Shown: positions 51,221 to 60,085 of the stretch, piece by piece
How positions within the stretch are numbered: position 1 is the stretch's first letter
Layout: each line of letters begins with the position of its first letter
From: CADEDH01 sp965263455
GTDB lineage: Bacteria; Actinomycetota; Acidimicrobiia; Acidimicrobiales; SZUA-35
Length of the DNA: 64,000 nt
Reading direction: 5' to 3'
NCBI GenBank assembly: GCA_965263455.1
Contig: CBDHHN010000004.1
Span: forward strand, 1,860,001-1,924,000
Notes under the pieces: model-generated
What the model saw: the letters and a program-made list of their open reading frames with translations, nothing else
Told to the model about the DNA's origin: nothing
Database searches by the model: none
Program-made: the position numbers and the translations under genes

Positions 51221-52122
51221 CCCGCTTCCCCGACTTCTACCTCCTGGGTGCGGCCAAGTGCGGCACCACCTCGCTGTGGGACTACCTGCGCCCCCATCCC
51301 GAGCTGTTCACCGCCGCGGTCAAGGAGCCCAACTACTTCGCCGCCCTGGACGGCGGCCCCAATGTCGTCGGCCCGGCGCCGGCCGACGAGCTGCGGGCCC
51401 GACTCCACGGTGAGACGGTGACGACCGAGGCCGACTACCTGGCCCTCTACGCCGACGCCGGACCCGACCAGCGCTATGGCGACGCCTCGGTCCGCCACCT
51501 GTACCTGCCGGAGGTGGCCGGGCGCCTGGCCGAGGCCCGACCCGACGCCCGGCTGATCGTATTGCTCCGGGACCCGGTGGCCCGGCTCCGCTCCCACTAC
51601 GGCATGAACCGCGGAGCCGGCCTGGAGCCTCTGCCGCTGGTCGATGCCCTCGACGCCGAGCAGGAGCGGATCGAGGCCGGCTGGGGCTTCGACTGGCACT
51701 ACACGGCCGTCGGCCGCTACGCCCCCCAGTTGGCCCGCTACCTCGACGTCTTCGATCGGGAGCAGCTGCTCGTCATCGGCCAACCGGAACTCGACGCCGA
51801 CCCCCGGGGAACGGTGCAGCGGGTCTGCCGCCACCTCGGCGTCAACGACGCCTTCGAACCCGACACGACGTTCCGGGCCAAGCAGGCCTACGTGCCCCGG
51901 AGTCGCCTGGTCGACGCCGTCCGGCGCCCGGGCGGGCCCGTCCGGCGGGTGCTGGAGCTGGCTCCGACGTCGATGACCCGGCGGGCCGGAGCCTGGCTCC
52001 GGCAGGTCAACCACCAGCCGACCGAACCGCTGCCGGCCGACCGCCTGGCCGACCTCGAGCATCGGGCGACCGAGGACCGGGCCGAGGTTGCCCGCCTCCT
52101 CGGCCGTCCGGTCACCTGGTGA
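51217..52122 (+). CDS. Sulfotransferase, glycosaminoglycan type
   Basis: A 301-residue sulfotransferase: 5'-phosphosulfate loop FYLLGAAKCGTTSLWDYL near residues 7-24, KEPNYFA after it, 3'-phosphate motif LIVLLRDPVARLRSHYGM near 108. The CGTTSLW form is typical of heparan/chondroitin sulfotransferase-like proteins. ATGA overlap with the GT2 upstream and GTGA overlap with the next sulfotransferase. Confidence 0.9.
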   Translation: MTRFPDFYLLGAAKCGTTSLWDYLRPHPELFTAAVKEPNYFAALDGGPNVVGPAPADELRARLHGETVTTEADYLALYADAGPDQRYGDASVRHLYLPEVAGRLAEARPDARLIVLLRDPVARLRSHYGMNRGAGLEPLPLVDALDAEQERIEAGWGFDWHYTAVGRYAPQLARYLDVFDREQLLVIGQPELDADPRGTVQRVCRHLGVNDAFEPDTTFRAKQAYVPRSRLVDAVRRPGGPVRRVLELAPTSMTRRAGAWLRQVNHQPTEPLPADRLADLEHRATEDRAEVARLLGRPVTW

Positions 52123-53222
52123 CCGCTCAACTCCCCCCGACCGCCGACGACCGAGAAGCGATGGCCGAACCCATGTCCGACGCGACACCCGACCCCGCCC
52201 CGTCCGCCGACACCACCCCCATCCCCGGGGACCGTGATCGGGCCCCGTCGCCGCGGCCGCGCCTTCCCATCGTGTTCGTGATCGGGGCCGCCCGGAGCGG
52301 CACCACCTGGCTGTCGAGGGCCCTGGGGGGCGATCCCCGGGTGGCCGCCACCTACGAGTCGCACCTCATGAACGCCTACGTGACCCCGCTGTTGCAGACC
52401 TGGCGTGACCATGAGCGGACCATGGCCGACGTGGCCGAACGGTGGCGGACGGACAACCAACCGCCCCACATCGCCATCGGCCTGCCCTTCCTGGTGACCG
52501 AGGAGCAACTGCTCGACGGGCTCCGGGGCCTCGTCACCTCCGTGTTCGACGCCGTGGCCGACGACGACCCGACGGCCGAGGTCATCGTGGAGAAGACCCC
52601 GTCCCACAGCGCCCACGTGGCCGAGATCGAACAACTCCTGGGGCCCGAGGTCCGCTACGTCCACATCGTGCGCGACGGCTACGACGTCGTCGGCTCGACC
52701 CTGGCCGCCGGTCGCGGGTGGGCCGCCGACTGGGCCCCGACCGACGTGATGACGGCGGCCCGGAAGTGGGCGGCCGCCGTCACCTCGGCCCGCGATGCCG
52801 CCGCCTTCGGGGACCGGTACTTCGAGCTCCGCTACGAGGATCTGGTGGCCGAACCCGAGGCCCGGCTGACCGACGTGTTCCGATTCATGGGCCTCGACGC
52901 CGACCGTTCGACGGCCGAGGCGGCTCTGGCCGCCACCGACTCCCTCCATCTCGGCGGCCAGGCGGCCCGCCATTTCGACGGCCCGTTCCCCGAGCCATCC
53001 GGGTTCCGTCGGGGTGAGCGCGATCGTCCGGAGCGACTCCAGGTCCTGGTCAACGCGGCCGCCGGCCCCCTCCTGACCGAGCTGGGCTACCACATCGACC
53101 CGGACGTCAGCCCGGCCCGGCGCCGGGCCTGGCTTGCGGCGGGTACGGCGGCCACCACCTACGGCCGGGTGGCCCGCCAGGTCGACCGCGTCCGCCGGGA
53201 CGTGGCCGAACGGGCCGGCTAG
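52119..53222 (+). CDS. Sulfotransferase
   Basis: A 367-residue sulfotransferase with a 50-residue Pro/Asp-rich N-terminal extension. 5'-phosphosulfate loop IVFVIGAARSGTTWLSRAL near 51-69; VEKTPSHSAHVAEIEQLL, then the 3'-phosphate motif YVHIVRDGYDVVGSTL near 188; FELRYEDLVAEPEARL follows. GTG start overlaps the preceding stop. An ATG a few codons in is also possible. Its stop shares the four bases CTAG with the stop of the convergent sulfotransferase. Confidence 0.9.
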   Translation: MTAQLPPTADDREAMAEPMSDATPDPAPSADTTPIPGDRDRAPSPRPRLPIVFVIGAARSGTTWLSRALGGDPRVAATYESHLMNAYVTPLLQTWRDHERTMADVAERWRTDNQPPHIAIGLPFLVTEEQLLDGLRGLVTSVFDAVADDDPTAEVIVEKTPSHSAHVAEIEQLLGPEVRYVHIVRDGYDVVGSTLAAGRGWAADWAPTDVMTAARKWAAAVTSARDAAAFGDRYFELRYEDLVAEPEARLTDVFRFMGLDADRSTAEAALAATDSLHLGGQAARHFDGPFPEPSGFRRGERDRPERLQVLVNAAAGPLLTELGYHIDPDVSPARRRAWLAAGTAATTYGRVARQVDRVRRDVAERAG

Positions 53223-54109
53223 CTCTCGTCGAGGTACCCCAGGCGGGCCATGTCGGCCCCGGCCAGCTCGACCACCCGTTGGGCCTGCGCCTCGGAGAGG
53301 TGCTGGCGCCAGCCGGCCGAGCGGCCCTTACGGAACGTGGGCGACCGACCGTACGAGCGCTCGACCGCGCGCTCGACGGCGGCGTCGTCGTCGGGCAGGC
53401 CGATGTGAGCCCGGATGGCGCGGATCGTCTCGGTCTGGCGCTCGGCCGAACCGCCGCCCTGCTCGCCGACCAGGTCCTCGAAGCGGACGACGAGGGCTCC
53501 CTCGGCCTCCCAGGCCAGGATCTTGGCCAACCGGGCCCCGATGTCGACGGCGTCCTGGCCCGCGGCCAGGGCGTAGCCCTCGGTGGCCAGCTCGATCTGG
53601 CGCTCGGGGCTCTCGTTCTTGAGTCGCTCGCGGTCGAGCCGCCCCTCGGGCAGCGAGTTGGCGAAGCGGACCTTGGACACGACCACGTCCCGGGGATCCC
53701 GAACCATGGCGATGATCCGGAAGTCGAGCTCGGCCAGGTCGGCCGCCAGCTCCGGGCTGTGGGGGGTGTGACCGGTGATGAACGACCCGGCGTTGAGGGC
53801 GGCCAGGAACCGGCGGAGCCGGGCCCGGTCGACCGGTCGGGGGTGGCCGATCCCGAGCGACACGGTGTCGGACCCGCCCGGCAGCCACGACCACGGGGGC
53901 GGGGGGTCGATCCGGTTGCCGGGGAACTTGGCCAGCTCGGGGAACTGGGCCAGCACCGCCGACAGGAGGTGCGTGCCCGACTTGGGCAGTGAGGTCACCA
54001 GGACCCGCGGCCCGTCACCCCGCGACGGCAGTACCGTCATCGTGGTCCGGGTCAGACCTCGGCGCAGGCGGCGGCCGGTGGCCAGGGCGGTGGGGGGCAG
54101 GTTCGGCAT
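53219..54109 (-). CDS. Sulfotransferase, cytosolic-type (Sulfotransfer_1-like)
   Basis: A 296-residue sulfotransferase of a different subtype from its neighbours: 5'-phosphosulfate loop VLVTSLPKSGTHLLSAVL near 35-52, 3'-phosphate motif FRIIAMVRDPRDVVVSKV near 132, and the C-terminal FRKGRSAGWRQHLS, equivalent to the RKGxxGDWK motif of cytosolic enzymes. These usually act on small molecules or lipids, so this one may sulfate a different acceptor. Divergent orientation to the previous four; upstream of it in transcription lies an ABC exporter 30 nt away. Confidence 0.9.
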   Translation of the reverse strand: MPNLPPTALATGRRLRRGLTRTTMTVLPSRGDGPRVLVTSLPKSGTHLLSAVLAQFPELAKFPGNRIDPPPPWSWLPGGSDTVSLGIGHPRPVDRARLRRFLAALNAGSFITGHTPHSPELAADLAELDFRIIAMVRDPRDVVVSKVRFANSLPEGRLDRERLKNESPERQIELATEGYALAAGQDAVDIGARLAKILAWEAEGALVVRFEDLVGEQGGGSAERQTETIRAIRAHIGLPDDDAAVERAVERSYGRSPTFRKGRSAGWRQHLSEAQAQRVVELAGADMARLGYLDES

Positions 54110-54139
54110 GGGTGCGTCCCTTCGTGCGTCGGCCCGGCT

Positions 54140-55885
54140 TCAGCCGGCTCGGGCGCCGGTGATGGCCGCCGGCTCGATCGGTTCCTCCACCACCCGTCCA
54201 TCGCCGACCCGGAGGCGCCGGTTGCAGCCGTGGAGCAGGAGAGGCCGGTGGGAGATGATGACGACGATGGTGCCGGGGTCGAGGTTGGCCAGTGCCGTCT
54301 CGATGTGCTGCTCGGACCGGGCGTCGAGGGCCGAACTCGGCTCGTCCAGGACCAGGAGGGAGGGCCGGGCCAGCAGGGCCCGGGCGATGCCGAGCCGTTG
54401 CCGCTGACCGCCCGACAGCGAACTGTGGCCCTCACCCACCGGGGTGTCGAGGCCCTGAGGCAGGGCCCGGATCTCGTCCAGCAGGTTGGCCGTGGCCAGG
54501 GCCCGCTCGACCTCGGCGTCGGTGGCGTCACGGTAGAGGCGGACGTTCTCGGCCACCGTGCCCCGCAGCAACATCGGCTCCTGGCCCACGAAGGCCACCG
54601 ACCCGGCCCACGCCGTCGGGTCGTACTCGGCGATGGGGTGGCCGTTGATCAGGAGCCGACCGTCGGTCGGCGCGGTGAGCCGGACGAGCATGGCGGCCAG
54701 GGTCGACTTGCCGCTGCCCGAGGCGCCGACGATGGCCACCCGGTCGCCCGGGGCGAGGGACACGTCGACCCCGCTGACCACCGGCTCCCCGTCGGGGCCG
54801 GGATCGTAGGCGTAGGCCACCTGGTCGAAGGTGACGGAGCGGACGGCGTCGATGGGCCGATCGCCGAACCGGCGCCGCGAGGCCCGGCTCTCCTCCAGGT
54901 ACTCGTCGATCTCGCCCAACAGAGGCAGGGCCTCGATGGCGGTCTGGACGTTGCCGTTGAGCTGTTGGACGTAGCTCAGGGACCGCAGGAGGAGCAGGGC
55001 CGCGGTGCCGACCCCGGCCACCGTGAGCCCGGTCCCCCGAGCGAAGGCCACGGCCACGATGATGCTGGACATCAGCGAGAGCTGGTAGAGGGGCGACACG
55101 AAGCGCTGGAGGAACTTCTGCTGGCTGAACACGTGGGCCAGCGAGGCGTTGGAACGCTGGAGCACGGCCAGGGACTGCTCCTGGACGGCGTAGAGCTCGA
55201 TCTCCCGCTGCAGGGCGGAGAACGAGGTGGCATCGAGCTGGAGGGTGGCGATGGCCGAGGCGTGCTCCTTGGCCCGCCGCTTCATCATGCGACGCAAGGG
55301 CCCGAAGGCCGCCACCAGGGCCAGCACCAACACCACGATCAGCACCAGCAACTGGGGTGCGGTGACCACGATGATGCTGAAGTACACGGTGAGGGCGGCA
55401 CCGGCGGTCAACACGGTGGCGATGACCACGACCGGGGTGGCGGCCGCGGTGCCGTTGGTGGCCAGGAGGCGCTGGAGTTCACCCAACCGCCGGGATCGAT
55501 GCTGCTCCCACGGGGTGTGGAAACCGCTCTCCAACAGGGCGCCGCGGGCGGTGCGGACCGCCACCAGGGCCAGCGATGCGGTGAAACGACTATCGACGTA
55601 GCGGAGGAGTCCGGTGGCCACGGCCAGGCCGATCCCGAGGACACAGCCCTGGTAGAAGCCGATGTCGTCGATGCCGGCGAACCCGATCTGGAGTCGGTCC
55701 TCGCCGTCGACGAAGGCCAAGAGCAGCCGGGCGGCCAGCAGCAGTACCGCCGTCTCCGACATGGTCAGGGCCCCGGCCAGGATCGGCGACAGGAACAGCC
55801 GTTTGCGGACCGGACCGAGCCAGCGCCAGGCATAGCCGGCGGTGCGACCGAAGACGGTACGGCGGGCGGAGGACAGAGGGTTCAC
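54140..55885 (-). CDS. ABC exporter, fused permease and ATPase
   Basis: A 581-residue half transporter: six membrane segments (about 20-330) followed by an ATPase domain with Walker A IVGASGSGKSTLAAML near 375, signature LSGGQRQRLGIARALL and Walker B LLVLDEPSSALD. All motifs are intact. GTG start at 55885 with AGGAG about 9 nt upstream; it overlaps the stop of the sulfotransferase upstream. Placed between sulfotransferase genes, it may flip a sulfated lipid-linked glycan or glycolipid, but general exporters look alike. Confidence 0.92.
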   Translation of the reverse strand: MNPLSSARRTVFGRTAGYAWRWLGPVRKRLFLSPILAGALTMSETAVLLLAARLLLAFVDGEDRLQIGFAGIDDIGFYQGCVLGIGLAVATGLLRYVDSRFTASLALVAVRTARGALLESGFHTPWEQHRSRRLGELQRLLATNGTAAATPVVVIATVLTAGAALTVYFSIIVVTAPQLLVLIVVLVLALVAAFGPLRRMMKRRAKEHASAIATLQLDATSFSALQREIELYAVQEQSLAVLQRSNASLAHVFSQQKFLQRFVSPLYQLSLMSSIIVAVAFARGTGLTVAGVGTAALLLLRSLSYVQQLNGNVQTAIEALPLLGEIDEYLEESRASRRRFGDRPIDAVRSVTFDQVAYAYDPGPDGEPVVSGVDVSLAPGDRVAIVGASGSGKSTLAAMLVRLTAPTDGRLLINGHPIAEYDPTAWAGSVAFVGQEPMLLRGTVAENVRLYRDATDAEVERALATANLLDEIRALPQGLDTPVGEGHSSLSGGQRQRLGIARALLARPSLLVLDEPSSALDARSEQHIETALANLDPGTIVVIISHRPLLLHGCNRRLRVGDGRVVEEPIEPAAITGARAG

Positions 55886-57030
55886 GGACGGTCTCTCCTG
55901 GCGGTGCCGACCAAGCCGGCTCGGGGGGCGTACTGACGGTCGATGCGGAGCTCGTGGGCCACCCGCCGAGCCCGATAGAGCCACTGGTCACGACGGCGGG
56001 CGACGTCGAGCCGCTCCCGGAGGGCGGACCGGGCGTCGGAGGAAAGGGAAGAGGAAGGTGAGGAGGAAAGGGAAGAGGAAGGGGAGGCGACGGCGGCCCG
56101 GGGGTCGGGTTCGGGACCGCGGGCGCTCTCGGGGTCGACCGGGGCGTACCGCCAGCGGGCCATCTCCGACCCGGCCACGGCCTCGATGGCCGACACGGTG
56201 TCGGCGTCGAGGTCGAGGCGCCAGGCCTCGACCCGCTCGGTCGTCACCGCCCCGTCGACCCGGCCCTTCCAGCCCTGCTCGTGAGGGCGGAACACGGCCG
56301 TCGGTCGGCCCGACCCGATCGACGCCCCGGACCCGTCGTCGTCCGCCTCGGTCCGGTCCGGCCGGGGCCGATCGGGCTCGTCGGCCAGGGCGAAGGTCCG
56401 AAGGGCGTCACGGGTGGCCGCCTCGTCGGCCACCACGTCCTCGTAGCGGAGGACCAGGAGTCGGTCGGGCGGGAGCCGGTCGGCCAGGCGCCGCACGAGA
56501 CGCTGGTCCCGCGACCACCGTTCGGCCGAGCGGACGGGGTTGCGCTGGCCCCAATGGACGGCCCTGGTCGAGGCGAACACGGCGCGGGGGTCGCGGACCA
56601 CGGCCACGAACCCGGTGGTCGGCAGGGCCGGGGCCAGGTGGTGGGCCCACAGCAGGTGGTCGGGGGTCTTCTCCACCACCCGGGGCGCCTCGCCCGACTG
56701 CAGGGCCACCACCGCCTCGAACAGCTCGACCAGGCTCTCGGCTCGCCCGCCGAGCCGGTCGGAGAGAGCCTGGGGATCGGGAGCGCCACCGCCGTGCTGA
56801 CGCAACCCGGCGTAGGCGGTTAGGGCATCGGTGAGCTCGTCGCCGGCCAGGGGAAACGAGGTCCTGCGGAGCAGGCGGGGGGCGAAGACGGTGAAGACGT
56901 GGGTCTCGGGAAGGGTGGGCCAGCCCGTCGCCTCGGACGCCAGCCGCTGGACCAGGGTGGTCCCCGAGCGAGGCGTGCCCACCACCAACAGCCCGACCGG
57001 CGACCCTTCGGGGGAGGGGGAGGACGTCAT
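55882..57030 (-). CDS. Sulfotransferase with C-terminal Ser-rich linker
   Basis: A 382-residue sulfotransferase: 5'-phosphosulfate loop LLVVGTPRSGTTLVQRLA near 13-30, VVEKTPDHLLWAHHL, 3'-phosphate motif FVAVVRDPRAVFASTRAV near 140 and LLVLRYEDVVADEAA. A Ser-rich stretch near residue 320 is encoded by a 24-bp tandem repeat and separates the domain from a basic tail. ATGA overlap with the GT2 upstream and overlap with the ABC exporter downstream. Acceptor unknown. Confidence 0.88.
   Translation of the reverse strand: MTSSPSPEGSPVGLLVVGTPRSGTTLVQRLASEATGWPTLPETHVFTVFAPRLLRRTSFPLAGDELTDALTAYAGLRQHGGGAPDPQALSDRLGGRAESLVELFEAVVALQSGEAPRVVEKTPDHLLWAHHLAPALPTTGFVAVVRDPRAVFASTRAVHWGQRNPVRSAERWSRDQRLVRRLADRLPPDRLLVLRYEDVVADEAATRDALRTFALADEPDRPRPDRTEADDDGSGASIGSGRPTAVFRPHEQGWKGRVDGAVTTERVEAWRLDLDADTVSAIEAVAGSEMARWRYAPVDPESARGPEPDPRAAVASPSSSLSSSPSSSLSSDARSALRERLDVARRRDQWLYRARRVAHELRIDRQYAPRAGLVGTARRDRP
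56038..56085. repeat. Two 24-bp tandem units, polypurine
   Basis: Two purine-only-rich 24-bp units on the plus strand (56038-56061 and 56062-56085) differ at one base. On the coding (minus) strand they give alternating Ser/Pro/Leu. The frame is unchanged by copy number. Confidence 0.8.
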
Positions 57031-57983
57031 CGGCCGGACCCCTCGGCGTGACCGGCGCCGGACGCCGTCTCGTCCTCGTCGGTACGGCGCTGGTAGGCCT
57101 CGACCAGCCCGGTCCGACCCCGGAACCCGTGGTAGAGGCCGGTGGCGATGGCCCGCCGGTGGTCCCGACCTCCGAGGGAGGCCCGACGGACCGACTTGGC
57201 CAGGTGGGCCGCGGTCCAACCGGTGTGCCCGTGGCGGCGCCGCAGGTGGAGGAAGTTCCGGGCCTCGTAGTAGCGGCGCCACGGTGTGGTGTCGTCGACC
57301 TTGCGCTCGCCGTCGAACAGCTCGTCCCGCCCGCTGGGATGCACGCTGCGGCCGAGATCGCGGGCGCAGTCGGTGTCGAGCAGGAACTCGAACCCGGCGG
57401 CCCGCATCGACAACCAGAAGTCGAAGTCCTCGTAGCCGAAGAAGAGGTCGGCGTCGGGGAGGATGCCGGCCTCGACCACCCGGTGCGAGACCAGGGTGGC
57501 GCCCCAGCTGGCCACGTCGGTGGGGACCAGCGGCGGATCGTCGGGGCCCGGCAGGTGCGGGGTGGTCAACCCGGTGCGGGGGTCGAGCAGCCGGCTGTAG
57601 GCGGCCACGGCCCCGATCGGGTTCGAGCCGGCGGCGTCCCGTTCGGCCATCAGGCTCCGGAGCCGGGGCAGGCGGGGGGCGGGAAGCCCGCTGACCCCGA
57701 TGTCGTCCTCGCACAGGTAGATCCAGGCCGCGTCGGCGCGGGCGGCGGCCAGCTCCAGCCCGGCTCGCATCCCGCCCGCCGGTCCGGTGTTGGTGGCGAG
57801 GCGCTCCACGGTGACGGCGGCGGCCAGTTCGTCGTCGTCGAGCCCGCCCTCGCCGTTGACCACCACGATCACGTCGGCCGGGTCGAGGCCCTCGTCGTCG
57901 AGCAGGTAGCGGACCGAGGTCGAGGCCAGTCGCGGTCGACGGAAGGTGAGGAGCACGGCGATGGTGCGATCCCTTGATGCCAC
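57027..57983 (-). CDS. Glycosyltransferase family 2 (GT-A)
   Basis: A 318-residue GT2: IAVLLTFRRPRLASTSV, VIVVVNGEGG, NTGPAGGMRAGLELAA, then IYLCEDDIGVSG carrying the metal-binding acidic pair, and ADLFFGYEDFDFWLSMRAAG, the ED region of rhamnosyl/galactofuranosyl-type enzymes. GTG at 57983 is chosen for its GGAGGG site 5 nt upstream. First gene of a leftward coupled run GT2, sulfotransferase, ABC exporter, sulfotransferase. Confidence 0.9.
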   Translation of the reverse strand: MASRDRTIAVLLTFRRPRLASTSVRYLLDDEGLDPADVIVVVNGEGGLDDDELAAAVTVERLATNTGPAGGMRAGLELAAARADAAWIYLCEDDIGVSGLPAPRLPRLRSLMAERDAAGSNPIGAVAAYSRLLDPRTGLTTPHLPGPDDPPLVPTDVASWGATLVSHRVVEAGILPDADLFFGYEDFDFWLSMRAAGFEFLLDTDCARDLGRSVHPSGRDELFDGERKVDDTTPWRRYYEARNFLHLRRRHGHTGWTAAHLAKSVRRASLGGRDHRRAIATGLYHGFRGRTGLVEAYQRRTDEDETASGAGHAEGSGR

Positions 57984-58168
57984 GGCGTCCCTCCGCCTCG
58001 GTCCGGGGCCGACGATCGGCCGACCGCATCGGGCTACGTGACCGAAGGCTACCGGACGGCCATGAGTGGACACCCGGCCCCAACGTGCGACTGGGAAGGT
58101 CTGCCCCTGGGCTCACGGGTTGTGGAGCCCAGTGGTGGTGGGCATCCTGGCCGGGACTGGAGGGTGCT
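57984..58168. promoter_or_regulatory. Divergent promoter region, GT2 and epimerase genes
   Basis: A 185-nt stretch without a gene between two divergent reading frames. GGAGGG sites precede both starts. TACCGG and TACGTG steps near 58035-58055 are possible -10 elements, but none is convincing. Confidence 0.25.
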
Positions 58169-59113
58169 ATGACCGTCGACGTGTTGATCACCGGCGGGGC
58201 CGGCTTCATCGGAGCCAACCTCTGCCGATCGCTGTTGGCCACGGGCGACCATCGGGTCACCGTGATCGACGACCTGAGCACCGGCTATCGGGCCAACCTG
58301 GACGGCCTCGACATCCGGCTGATCGAGGCCTCGATCCTCGACCCCGATGCCCTGGCCGAGGCCACCGCCCCCGGCGCCGTCGTCGTCCACCTGGCCGCCC
58401 TGGGCTCGGTACCCCGTTCGGTCGCCGATCCGCTCGCCTCCCACGAGGCCAACGCCACCGGCACCGTGCGGGTCCTGGAGGCGGCCCGGGCGGCCGAGGC
58501 CCGCCAACTGATCCTGGCCTCGTCGTCGTCGGTCTACGGCGACAACGACGCCCCGGCCAAGCACGAGGGCCTGCCGGTGGCCCCGAAGAGCCCCTACGGG
58601 GGAACCAAGCTGGCCACCGAAGGCTATGCCCTGGCCTACCAGCGGACCTACGGGCTGCCGGTCCTGGCCTTCCGCTTCTTCAACGTCTTCGGCCCGCTCC
58701 AGGCGGCAGGTCACGCCTACGCCGCCGTGATCCCGTCGTTCATCGACCGGGCCATGCGGGACGAGGCGCTGGTGGTCCACGGCGACGGCAAGCAGAGTCG
58801 GGACTTCACCTACGTGGGCACGGTGTGCGCCACCATCGTCGACGCCATCGAACGCCAGGTCGCCTTCGACGGCCCGGTCAACCTGGCCTTTGGCACCCGC
58901 ATCCCCCTGCTCGACGTCATCGAGTTGCTGTCGCAGCGCTTCGGGCGGGAACTCGAGCGGGAGCACATCGAGCCCCGGGCCGGCGACATCCGCCACTCCA
59001 AGGCCGACCCGAGCCGCCTCCGGGAACTGTTCCCCCACATCGAGCCGGTCGACATCGCCACCGGCATCACCCGCACCGTCGACTGGTTCCGCACCGGTGA
59101 GGTGGCCCACTAG
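58169..59113 (+). CDS. NAD-dependent nucleotide-sugar epimerase (extended SDR, GalE-like)
   Basis: A 314-residue extended short-chain dehydrogenase: LITGGAGFIGANLCRSLL at the NAD site, the serine cluster ILASSSSVYGDNDAP, the Tyr-x3-Lys catalytic pair in SPYGGTKLATEGYALAY, and FRFFNVFGPLQ. Close to UDP-glucose/UDP-GlcNAc 4-epimerases; substrate not resolved by eye. Supplies an activated sugar to the polysaccharide or glycolipid pathway. GGAGGG 4 nt before the ATG. Convergent with the RiPP operon, 24 nt between stops. Confidence 0.92.
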   Translation: MTVDVLITGGAGFIGANLCRSLLATGDHRVTVIDDLSTGYRANLDGLDIRLIEASILDPDALAEATAPGAVVVHLAALGSVPRSVADPLASHEANATGTVRVLEAARAAEARQLILASSSSVYGDNDAPAKHEGLPVAPKSPYGGTKLATEGYALAYQRTYGLPVLAFRFFNVFGPLQAAGHAYAAVIPSFIDRAMRDEALVVHGDGKQSRDFTYVGTVCATIVDAIERQVAFDGPVNLAFGTRIPLLDVIELLSQRFGRELEREHIEPRAGDIRHSKADPSRLRELFPHIEPVDIATGITRTVDWFRTGEVAH

Positions 59114-59137
59114 CGTCCACCGGGCGCCATCGCCGGC

Positions 59138-60085
59138 TCAGGCCGGGGGCAGCGACGCCTCCACCGCGTCGAGGGCCGCCGTCAGGCCGGCGGCCGTGTG
59201 CCGATAGGGCAGTCGGAACACCGGGCACCCTGCCCCCAGGGCGATGGCCCGATCGAGGGTGAGTTCGCGCTCGGGCCCGGTGCCGAAGTGGAACGAGTGG
59301 GGCAGCAGGGCGAGCGCCGCCGCCACGCCGCTCTGTGCCACCGCCTCGTCGCCCGCCTCGGACCCGGGATCGGGATCGAGCACGAACACCGCAACCAGCG
59401 GGTGCCGGCCTCGGCCGTCGGGGCGGCTGCCGGTCACGTCGTAGCGGATCTTGCCCGTGGCTTCGCCGGCGGTGCCGGTGGCGGCCAGGCCCACCGACGG
59501 GGGCAGGGCCCGGGCCGACGCCGTCCGGAGGCGGACGCCCGGATAGCCGGCGGCCACCGTGGGCGGGGTCGAGCGCCAGTCGACGTCGGCGCAGTCGTCG
59601 GCCAGCAGGGTGAACCCCCGGTCGACCAGGGCCGTGGCCAGTGACGACTTGCCCCAACCGGAGCGGCCGGCGACGACGACGGCCCGGCCCGCCCGGTCGA
59701 GGGCCGACGAGCCGTGGAGTACCAGTGAACCCTGACGCATGAGGGCGTGGGGCAGTGCGTGGTCGATCACGAGATGCACCACCGTCTCATCGGGTTCGTC
59801 GTGGGCGTACCACTCGATGGTGCGCCCATCGGCGGCGACGGTCAGGTCGACCTCGTCGGCCAGGTGGAAGACGAGGTCCGGCCCGGCCAGGCCCACCTTG
59901 AGGGTGTCGTCGTCGGTGTCGCCCGACCACCGATCGACGGTGGTCGGATCGATCGGGCCGTCCCGCTCGACCACCTCCACCCGGCGGTCGGTGGTGGCCC
60001 CGGCCGAGGCGGGCGGTAGCCCGAGATCGAGGTCGGAGGCGACGGTGGTGTCGTAGACGACGTGGTGGACCGGCCGGCCGGTCAC
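59138..60085 (-). CDS. HPr-kinase-like (PEPCK-fold) serine kinase of the RiPP operon
   Basis: A 315-residue protein whose second half resembles HPr kinase: P-loop VVVAGRSGWGKSSLATAL (about 136-153) followed by the paired Asp in LLADDCADVD, as in PEPCK-fold kinases. HPrK homologues in lasso-peptide clusters phosphorylate the peptide; others of this type occur in PqqD-linked operons with unknown roles. The first 110 residues are a beta-rich domain without a recognised name. The GTG overlaps the methyltransferase stop (GTGA), and it is the last gene of the run. If it modifies the precursor, the only Ser in the putative core region is near its start. Confidence 0.75.
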   Translation of the reverse strand: MTGRPVHHVVYDTTVASDLDLGLPPASAGATTDRRVEVVERDGPIDPTTVDRWSGDTDDDTLKVGLAGPDLVFHLADEVDLTVAADGRTIEWYAHDEPDETVVHLVIDHALPHALMRQGSLVLHGSSALDRAGRAVVVAGRSGWGKSSLATALVDRGFTLLADDCADVDWRSTPPTVAAGYPGVRLRTASARALPPSVGLAATGTAGEATGKIRYDVTGSRPDGRGRHPLVAVFVLDPDPGSEAGDEAVAQSGVAAALALLPHSFHFGTGPERELTLDRAIALGAGCPVFRLPYRHTAAGLTAALDAVEASLPPA

